Assembly (NCBI GenBank): GCA_964017185.1
Contig: OZ024879.1
Span: 28,306,956-28,370,955 of the forward strand
Source: Rugalucina vietnamica
Taxonomy: Eukaryota > Mollusca > Bivalvia > Lucinida > Lucinidae
Direction of reading: 5' to 3'
Length of the DNA stretch: 64,000 nucleotides
Of the stretch, positions 56,361 through 64,000 are shown one piece after another. Below the pieces are notes generated by a model. The model was not told the DNA's origin. It saw only the letters and a program-made list of their open reading frames with translations, and ran no database searches. A program made the position numbers and the translations under genes. The stretch's first letter is position 1. Each line of letters begins with the position of its first letter.

Positions 56361-57470
56361 TAACATGCTAGATTTTCAACACAAACTGCAGAACTTCGTT
56401 TTCCAACTTATGCAATGCGTCCATTTTATTCAGAAGATTTTCTTATGACTAATGATGAAGATTTGTGATCATAAATGCTATTAATATACATATAATTGGA
56501 AATATTTTCAATATGCTATGACGTGGCGTGATAAGCGATGACGAAAGGGGACTAGCTATGACGAAAGCGTGTTATGCTTTGAGAATGATTGTACTATCAC
56601 GAAATGTGCTGATCAGCACTGTATCATCAAGAGAATTATTTAATAGCTTCCTTAGCTTCGACATCAACTAAACAAAGCTGGTAGATGTCTTTCTTGTTTT
56701 GAAAAAGAATGATTCTTCCTTTACTAGAGCATGTTTTGTCTTACAATATGTTTTACAGGTATTATCTCATGTTGTTTTTATACGCATGCTTATATTTATA
56801 TTCATGTACTGTATATATGTATTTCACTTCTTATTAGAGGAAGAAAAAAGAACTAAATGCATAAGAGAAAGTGATCAGTTTACTCAGTCTTCTTGTACAC
56901 AGAACTATCAATGTGCATACAGTAACCAGCATTGCTACATTATACAAATAGTTAAAAACAATAGTGTACCGGTGTCAGATTTAAAATCCAATAACTGAAT
57001 GAATGTCCCGATGTACGCTCAAGAGTGATTGATAATGAGCCAGAGAAACTCTGCAGCGGTCTTATTATGTGCAATGAATACTTATTATTTCCATACTTTT
57101 TTTCAAAATAAGTAATACATTTACCGGCTTTGTTTAGTTACCAAATAAGCTCAGGAGGCTATTAAATACGACTCTTGACAAAACAAGGCTGACCAGTGAA
57201 TTTCATTATATAGTACAATCAACTGGACAGCTCTTGCTCATAGTATAGGTTTTCTTCATAGCTAGTCTCATTTCTTCATCGCTTATCACGCCACTTCATA
57301 GCGTATTATTTTTCCCAATCACGGTGTAATAATGAGGTTTGTGTACACAAATCTTCATGATTAGTCAACATACAATCTTAGGAATAAAATGAATGCATTG
57401 CGTAAGTTGGAAAACGAAGTTATGCAGTTCGATTGTGTTGAAAATCTAGCATACAACCAAAAAACGCAAA
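56361..57470. mobile_element. 1.1-kb inverted-repeat element
   Basis: The left arm 56361-56595 (ATGCTAGATTTTCAACACAA, AACTTCGTTTTCCAACTTA, GTGGCGTGATAAGCGATGA) is the inverse of the right arm 57235-57470 with scattered mismatches. The about 640-bp spacer has a 99-codon frame (56699-56998) with a hydrophobic stretch and no family match. No target duplication was found. Confidence 0.7.
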
Positions 57471-58068
57471 GTGATTCCAAACCACAGACTATGTTCTCAG
57501 TAGATCGGCTGGAGGTGAAAGGAGCTAGATAAATTACCCACATCATGTCACTCTTCGATTTTTAAAATATGTCTTAGAATAGGAGTATTTATAATAAAAC
57601 AAGATAACACGAAGTAATTTACACGTTTTGAATCCCGCAGTTGTTTAGTGTGAAGTACCGCAAATGAAAATTACCATTGCATTTTGCTATGAAAAAGCTG
57701 GATTGGTGGCCGTGCCATTGGCTATACACAAGGGCAAATATGAAACTATTAAAGTGTACGCGTACCAGATCTCATGTGATCGTTTACAAGAACATTGGTC
57801 CACTTTTTTTTTCTTCTATGCAAAATCAAAAAATGTTATTTTACTTTATAAGAATACACAGAATATATTCACGCTATAGGACACTTACTGTATAGGACGA
57901 TTTTTTCGAGCCCCAGAAACATGAAGGACAATCAAAAGATGTTTGGTTTACATGTACCTGTCGCAAACGTAAATTTAAAAACTATTAACCATTTTTCGCT
58001 ACTCTTACAAAGCAATTTTAGAGCATGTAGTCTTAAATAGAACACTAATGATTAGATTGATTAAAAAA

Positions 58069-58425
58069 GTACAAGTAGGCAAAGATCAGGAAAAGGCGCA
58101 ATCAGAAAAAGACTCCCACTCCAAAAACCAAGGTGGGAAAAAACCAAACTAACAATCAGGTACTTATACCATGAAAACATTTCGTAAGCCGAATGAGCAG
58201 CTATTTTCCCAATAGGTGGCCACTCAGTTACCTTAACTTAACTAAAAATATGCAAACATACATAAGGCGCCAACAGCACAAAAATAGTTTAAACACCAAG
58301 ACATAAAACAAAAAGAACCACCACAGAAGTATCAACTTGGAACGATCAGTAACACAAAGTTACTGGCGGGTTTAAACCGATTTTACATGGCCATAACCTC
58401 ACCCTCAGCTTCCGCAGTGGTTCAG
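58069..58425 (-). mobile_element. YLDD-element 3' end, solitary copy
   Basis: GTACAAGTAGGCAAAGATCA starts the copy, which then follows the consensus through AAACCAAGGTGGGAAAAAA, GGCGCCAACAGCAC and GGAACGATCAGTAAC to about TTCCGCAGTGGTTCA. It is the most complete solitary 3' end here. Confidence 0.8.
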
Positions 58426-58429
58426 TGAA

Positions 58430-59734
58430 ACCCAAGGGCTTTGAGATGTTGCATCTTGTTGGTTGAAATTTATTTTCTTTGCTTGACTCCCTAAACAACT
58501 TGTGACCCAGTTTCAGACATGCAGATTTCTTGACTGTTTATAATTTTTTTTTGTACTCCTTACAGGGTGGCATTGTGGGTTGCCTCTGCGAGGCAACTGA
58601 CAGTGAAGTTCTGCAGGAGTACATGATTTAGGGTCTCAAAGGCTAAACGTAGGGCCTGTTTCATATCTGGGTCATCAGGTTGGCCATGTTTTGGATTTTT
58701 GCAGAACATGTGCTCTGTAAACAATCAAATTTTATTGCATCTAATTTCATTTTTCAAAGATGACACCTACCTAAGGTCATGAAATAGCTGTTAAACTCTT
58801 AAGATCCATCAGTTTTGATGACTGTCAAATTCATTTAATGACTTCTTTTTAGCATAATTTGACTTTTTCAGTAAGTTTTGTACTCAGCTGACATCTTTGT
58901 TGTGATTGCAAGTGCCCGGATGTATTGTAGTGGTTACTTAGTTACTGTCTAAAAATAGCTACTCAGCCTCTCCGATATCAATAAATAATAATCTACCCAA
59001 AACTTTCAACTTTAACTGTGTATTTCAACTTTAATACTAGACCAATTTTTGTGCTTTCTTCAGATTTTTAAAGGGTAATAATCTAAGATTTGTTCTCTGT
59101 TAATAGATTTATCAAATTCATTTAGAAAAATAGACATTTTGAAGTATAAAGAGGTCAAAGTACCGTTTCTTAAGCCTCCATTTTGTTTTCTCCCACATTC
59201 ATATCTGATGTGGGAGGTGGGGGAGAAAGTGGGAGATGAGGGAGAAAGTTTGGAAAATAAGGGAAATGAGGGAAAATTGGGATATGTGGGATGTGGGATT
59301 TGTGGGGAGTATATATTGGATCCCACGGAATTGTTCAGGGACTTCGCTATTGCTTCGCATAGGGTACAGTTTTGTTTTAATGTGGTTTTGGAATTTTTGG
59401 TTTAAATTAAAAGAAATTTAGTTGGACTTTCAAGAATTTTACTTTAAACTTTGGGAAAACAATCTAAATTAAATGGGGCATTATTTTCTTTGCAATTTTA
59501 AATAATTTTTTGACTTAGAAGATTTTTTTTCTTTATTTTTCTTGGAGATAGATATTTTTTTTGGAGGCTTGAGACTTGGAAACTATATTACCAGGAATAC
59601 AATTTAGCCGATGCCTGCCTGAGGATACTATTAAAGCATTTAAATTTCACTCAGAGCCACTCAGTGTTTTACTTAAATATTGATTGCTAGTCTCATTTAT
59701 AAGTAAATAGTTTAATTAAATTTGTTGAATTTTA
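58430..59734. other. No gene; hairpin and purine tract
   Basis: CTCCCACAT/ATGTGGGAG (59190-59198, 59208-59216) forms a hairpin at the start of a nearly pure purine/GT tract to about 59310. Reading frames there are low-complexity artefacts. It may belong to the 5' flank or to the LTR of the following element. Confidence 0.4.
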
Positions 59735-60078
59735 TGTAATCATTTTAAGTATTTATTTCCATCCATTTGATTAAGTTTTAAAAGCATAATGAAGTCCGGT
59801 CTACTGCTGGGTCAGTAGGCATAAGTATAGGCTGCTCTAGCGTCCGCCAACTCGTGTCCATCTACTACTAGATATGGGTAGACAGTTGATCTGCTGACTA
59901 AATTTGTTTTAGTTATTGTCAGTTATCAGACTGTCTACTGTATTTTGCTCATTGGTGTTAGTCTAGCAAGGTGACTGATAAGCCACGCTACCACGAATTT
60001 TATTGGTCATCGGCTAGTTAACACGGAGCCGAATCAGGTGAGCTGTTTGAGCCCCTGGTCCTGCGACAGCACGTTACA
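59735..60078 (+). repeat. Possible 5' LTR of the Ty3/Gypsy element
   Basis: The right edge is supported: TTACA at 60074-60078 precedes a primer-binding-like sequence. TGTAA at 59735 is the only good inverted partner I found upstream, giving a 344-bp LTR. The 3' LTR lies outside the window, so the left edge is a guess. Confidence 0.35.
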
Positions 60079-60082
60079 TTTT

Positions 60083-60102
60083 TGGTGAAGCAGCGGTGGG
60101 AT
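60083..60102 (+). other. Probable primer-binding site
   Basis: TGGTGAAGCAGCGGTGGGAT resembles the complement of a Leu-type tRNA 3' end (TGGTG and GTGGGAT blocks), 4 nt after the probable LTR end. Confidence 0.5.
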
Positions 60103-60208
60103 CATAGCTGGTTTTCTATGATCCTGTGATACGAACCCACATCTCGGTCACATTAAGCATTGGTTAGAAGACCTCTGAAGTAGACTTTAATCACGTGCAA
60201 AAAGAATC

Positions 60209-62302
60209 ATGGGTAGGAGACGAGTCAATCGGAGACGTAATCTTAGTAGGGCCGGCTCTGATTTTACCTTAAACGAGGGCGATGCATCATCAGATGCTGA
60301 ATCAAACACTTCAGGGACGGTTCAAGATGTACAAATTAGGGACAGCCCAATCTTATCAGACCATGTGCACGTGGCACAAGGCAATAATCTACCCACTAGT
60401 AATGGGTTTACCCCAATAGAAGATGATGCTGAGGCCTCAGAGCCCAGGGCAGACACAAACCAGAATCATAACAGATTTGTCTTTCCCCGGCCTCCCAATA
60501 GAGTCCCAGAAGCTGAGTTCACACTGCAAAATCCTGGTAATGGGGATGAACAATTAACCAGGCGTAGGTCCCATTCTAGAGAATCTACACAAGCAAACAC
60601 ATTTGAAAGCATCCTTAAGCAGCAGAATATGCAAACTAGGGCAATGATAAACGAGTGTGTTACTGAGTGCATGACCGGCACTGCCAACCTAATCCGTGAG
60701 TCCATGAAAGAATGTATGATGGGATTCGCAAATATGTCAAAGAACAATTTACAAGACCTTTTGTTTGAAGTTAGGGGTAATAATAATCATACAACTAGGT
60801 CACAGCTTTCAAACGCTCCCAGCTCCACACCACAGGTCAATGCTTCATATCAGTTATCTGAGCTAGGTAATCAAAGGCCAATAATGACTAGTTGCATACA
60901 TCCTGGACCTTCAGTAGTTACCTCCCTTGCTTCACTACAAACAGACTCATTACCACAGAACACAATAATTACAACTACAGCTTCTGTTCCAAGAAACCAT
61001 AACCAAAGCAATGCCTTACTTTCTGAGTCTACAAACTCTTTTGACTCTGTCAATATGTCCAGTAGATTGAATGCCTCTGGCACTAATTCTCTACAACCAC
61101 AAACCAACAGCCCAAATTCTTTGAGCCAAGATTTCTGTCCTAAGAGTCAAAGTGTCAGGCTGCCTCCCTTTACTGGCAATTCAAATGAAAGCTGGAAAGT
61201 GTGGCATTCTCGATTCACAACAGTGGCAAATTTAAACCGGTGGGATGAAACTACTAAACTTAGTGAACTGACACAGCGCATGCAAGGAACTGCAGCTGAG
61301 TTTGTGTTTGACGAAATCCCCATTGACATTTTGAGCAGTTACTCTAGCCTAGTTGATGAGCTTGACTCCAGATTCAAATCCGTCGAGACAAACCGTACTT
61401 TCAAGGTGCAATTCAGCAAACGGCTGCAGAAATATAATGAGAGTGCTGAGGAATATGCTGCCGAGCTGAAACGCATCTATGATAAGGCATATCCTGGTCG
61501 GAACCCAGAAATGAGGCGTCAGCTTCTACTACAGCAATTCTTAAATGGGTTGAAAGACAAAGAGGCAAAATTTGCAGTAGAATACTATAAGGAACCAAAC
61601 TCAATAGAAGAGGCTGTGCACCATGTGGTCACTTTTCTTGAGGCACAGCAGGGGCAAAAATCACAAAATAGACACAATTCCCAAAGAAAAACATTGAGGT
61701 TTGAGGATGATGACAATGATGATGATGAGTATGATTATGACTGTAAAACATGTGACAGAGCTAGGTCTTTAATTCTTTCCGATGCACAAACCCTTCGAAA
61801 GGTTAATGATACCCCCACCAAGAATTGCAATGATTCTAAGACGGGTAGTGGCTCTCTAGACTCAGAAATGCTTCAAAAGATACTTACCCTGGTCGAGAAT
61901 ACAAATAGGTCTTCAAATCAAGGTTATGATAAGAAAGGTCAAAAGGGTCAAGGTCAAGCAAACACCCCCCTCTCTTATCAGAGTCAGAACAACAATGGTC
62001 AAGGTCAGGCCCAGGTTAACCCCATGCCCAACAATGCATTTAGAAGTAATTCCGGCACCCGCCAAGGTCAAGGTCAGGCAAATGGTCAAGGTCGCGGTCG
62101 TACTCAAGGTCAAGGTTATCATGCTGCATTACAGTGTTATCACTGCTATGAAATAGGTCATATTAAGAGAAATTGTCCTATTTTGAAAGCAGAGCAATCC
62201 CAAAGCCAACCAATACAAGGCAACAGAAACCCCAGACCTGCCCCATTGACCCCGTATTATGGACCTTCCCATGGTAGTGCAAATTACATTGATTTAAACT
62301 AG
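60209..62302 (+). CDS. Ty3/Gypsy Gag
   Basis: 697 codons, uninterrupted. The N terminus is basic (MGRRRVNRRR), followed by a long Ser/Asn/Thr-rich region. The Gag helical core is at about 310-480 (VRLPPFTGNSNESWKVWHS, FSKRLQKYNESAEEYAAEL, LLLQQFLNGL), then an acidic patch (DDDNDDDEYDYD). A Gly/Gln repeat (about 570-635) is encoded by GGTCAAGGTCAAG-type DNA, and one zinc knuckle CYHCYEIGHIKRNCP is near residue 643. The Gag assembles the particle and binds RNA. The upstream 130 bp holds the primer-binding site. The stop TAG directly follows a slippery heptamer, so pol is likely made by a -1 shift. The element looks intact so far. Confidence 0.9.
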   Translation: MGRRRVNRRRNLSRAGSDFTLNEGDASSDAESNTSGTVQDVQIRDSPILSDHVHVAQGNNLPTSNGFTPIEDDAEASEPRADTNQNHNRFVFPRPPNRVPEAEFTLQNPGNGDEQLTRRRSHSRESTQANTFESILKQQNMQTRAMINECVTECMTGTANLIRESMKECMMGFANMSKNNLQDLLFEVRGNNNHTTRSQLSNAPSSTPQVNASYQLSELGNQRPIMTSCIHPGPSVVTSLASLQTDSLPQNTIITTTASVPRNHNQSNALLSESTNSFDSVNMSSRLNASGTNSLQPQTNSPNSLSQDFCPKSQSVRLPPFTGNSNESWKVWHSRFTTVANLNRWDETTKLSELTQRMQGTAAEFVFDEIPIDILSSYSSLVDELDSRFKSVETNRTFKVQFSKRLQKYNESAEEYAAELKRIYDKAYPGRNPEMRRQLLLQQFLNGLKDKEAKFAVEYYKEPNSIEEAVHHVVTFLEAQQGQKSQNRHNSQRKTLRFEDDDNDDDEYDYDCKTCDRARSLILSDAQTLRKVNDTPTKNCNDSKTGSGSLDSEMLQKILTLVENTNRSSNQGYDKKGQKGQGQANTPLSYQSQNNNGQGQAQVNPMPNNAFRSNSGTRQGQGQANGQGRGRTQGQGYHAALQCYHCYEIGHIKRNCPILKAEQSQSQPIQGNRNPRPAPLTPYYGPSHGSANYIDLN

Positions 62303-62335
62303 AAAGGACCGACTGGGATGGTCGGCAGGCGGTCC
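62293..62335 (+). promoter_or_regulatory. -1 ribosomal frameshift signal between gag and pol
   Basis: T-TTA-AAC at 62293-62299 is in the correct phase of the gag frame (X-XXY-YYZ) and is followed at once by the gag stop TAG. After a 6-nt spacer, GGACC (62306-62310) pairs with GGTCC (62331-62335) and GAC with GTC inside it; an alternative CCGAC/GTCGG hairpin is also possible. The -1 frame from CTA at 62299 is open to the window end. Confidence 0.8.
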
Positions 62336-64000
62336 CTAAACAAAATGGCCAAAACAATGATTTTTCAGTTTGTGAGCTCCAAGCCGGCTGTGAAACTGTG
62401 TCTGATCATAACCCCGCTACCGAGGTTAAACAGCTCTCACGGGGTGGAGCAAGAAAAAATCTGAGCAGTACAGAATCCCCCGGCTTTCAGTCTCAACCAG
62501 ATGGTCAGGTGAAAGCTTCACTGTGTAACCTAACTTCTAAACAGTCCAGCGGAAACCTAAGGAATAAATTACCTTTTTCTGACTCTAAATCTGGACAAAG
62601 CATGGAAGATATGATAAGTCAAGTGTCACAGCTGGTTGGCTCACAAAATGAAAGATCTAACACACATTGCCCAGGAATGAATCCTAAATGTTTGAATGCC
62701 CCGCAGATGGAGAGTGTACAAATTTCAAACCCCAAGAGCTCCCTCAGTTCTGGTCAAAGACCAGATACACAGAGGTCTGAGACCACCAGTCCAAAACCAC
62801 CCCATATTTTAGAAAATGCCACGCTCTCAACCGAACAGACACAGGTGCATTCTCTGCTGCCAGACAGTCCAAACCCCCAGTCTTCCCAAGGGACCTCACA
62901 CTTGAATCCCGAGTCTGTGGACCCTATGATAAAACGAATTGCCACAAGTAATGGCTTTTATATAAAAGCCTCAATTGAGGGAGTTGACATGACCTTTACC
63001 ATAGATACAGGGGCCACGAAGACAGTTATTTCTGAGAGGGTTTACAATGCCATTCCAAAATCCCAAAGGCCCACTTTAAAGCCCACTAATGGCTTGACTG
63101 ATGCCACTGGTCAACCCTTGCCACAATTAGGTACAGCAGTATTCAGAATAAGGCTAGCCCCAGAATTGAACTTTGAAAGTGATATCATTGTTGCAAACAT
63201 TGAGGATGATGGCCTTCTTGGGCATGACCTTTTGACCTTTGGCCGAGCCCATTTGTTATATGATGAAGATGTTCTTCAATTTATGGGTGTGAAACTAAAT
63301 TGCATGAGAGTGGGCACTTCCCCTAGAGTAAGACAATTATTCGCTGCCGACCATTTTATCATTCCGGGGTACTGTGAAAAGGTCATTGATGTTTATGTAC
63401 AGCGATGCCAGCAGGATGACAATTCCAATGGCACCGTTCTATTAGAACCTAGTTTAGAGTTTATGGAGAGGTATGGTCTGATCATGGCAGCAAGTCTAAG
63501 CGACTTAAATTCTAGAGTTACCCACAAAGTCAGAATATTGAACCCCAACCAGTTTGAGGTTCATATCAATCAAGATGTCAAACTAGGCACTGCTGAAAAT
63601 GTGAGTGAAATTGTTAGTCTGATACAGGAAGAAAACTGTAGCCATGAAAAATCACACCATGCCTCCCCATGTCATGACACCCCAGACTCCGAGGCTTTAC
63701 ACTGTCAAAGCCAAGGCAAAGTGCCGCCTGAGCAATACAATAAAACCCAGAAAACCCAAATACATGTTAGACGTGTTGATGAGATAGTTATGCCCGAGCA
63801 TCTCAAAGAGCTCTATCACTCGGCTATTATAGGGCGGACAGAGCATGAGAAAATTCGGATAGCCCAGACTTTGCTTAACTTTCAAGACACATTTTCAAAG
63901 CATGAATTTGACTTAGGGCTTACAACCCTGATAGAACATACCATTGATGTAGGCAGTCATGGCCCAATTAAGCAAGCCCCAAGGCGGGTTCCGGCGGCAT
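62299..64000 (+). CDS. Ty3/Gypsy Pol, 5' part (protease and start of reverse transcriptase), cut by the window end
   Basis: The frame beginning at the shift site is open for 567 codons to the window edge with no stop. About 215 residues of Ser/Gln/Pro-rich linker come first. The aspartic protease follows (FTIDTGATKTVISERVY, Asp at 63004; flap and LLGHDLL further on). A spacer leads to ELYHSAIIGRTEHE, LLNFQDTFSKHEFDLG and HTIDVGSHGPIKQAPRR, the usual entry into the reverse transcriptase. The palm, RNase H, integrase and 3' LTR lie beyond 64000. The linker between Gag and protease is unusually long. Confidence 0.88.

Noticed and set aside
59060..59421. Overlapping frames of 60-88 codons
   Set aside because: Products of the purine-rich tract and its hairpin; composition is low-complexity and no start or splice context is seen.
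61913..62156. Frames on both strands over the Gag Gly/Gln repeat
   Set aside because: Shadows of the repetitive GGTCAAGGTCAAG coding segment of gag.

Overview
This is an AT-rich, gene-poor stretch of animal nuclear DNA, most likely from a bivalve mollusc. The reasons are GT-AG introns, BEL/Pao, Ty3/Gypsy and non-LTR retroelements, tRNA-derived SINEs, and mollusc-type repeat families (the AGCTCACCTGAGCC element, AAGGTCA-rich repeats and a GAGCCGC-ended MITE). The species call is inference. No intact conserved host gene was found. What remains is broken orphan genes buried in many layers of mobile DNA.

Layout. 0-8 kb: a 47-bp minisatellite, a 383-bp tandem repeat carrying hammerhead ribozymes on the minus strand, an OB-fold pseudogene (minus), other tandem repeats, a tRNA-like SINE, an AT microsatellite and a MITE. 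8.3-30.9 kb: a plus-strand pseudogene resembling the DUF6589 family in three exons whose phases match (8277-9083, 17106-17265, 29994-30893). Intron 1 holds a 3.6-kb foldback element with a 190-bp array, a CpG-rich short-period array and a 2.2-kb element with hairpin ends. Intron 2 holds a 9.7-kb inverted-repeat element flanked by TTAA and full of AAGGTCA motifs. 31-33.7 kb: remnants of an orphan protein (VGW...GGGTR pattern), then a 5'-truncated YLDD reverse-transcriptase element whose 3' end recurs in several other places. 34.2-35.9 kb: 2.5 hammerhead-ribozyme units fused to the 3' end of a LINE, the whole flanked by an 11-bp direct repeat. 36.5-44.4 kb: OB-fold exons, a SINE duplication, a LINE with a TTATC tail, a zinc-binding orphan pseudogene, and a single-pass membrane protein gene with two alternative last exons. 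46.1-52.6 kb: a complete BEL/Pao retrotransposon on the minus strand with two LTRs and a 5-bp target duplication, broken only by three stop codons. 53-59 kb: duplicated retroelement 3' ends, a small coiled-coil exon with a SUMO-interaction-like motif, a divergent small ORF and a 1.1-kb inverted repeat. 59.7-64 kb: the 5' half of an open Ty3/Gypsy element with a TTTAAAC slippery site and stem-loop joining gag to pol.

The most notable system is the hammerhead tandem repeat (metazoan retrozyme type). It occurs at three sites with base-pair-preserving changes between them, and at one site it looks as if a LINE reverse transcriptase copied it from a circular RNA.
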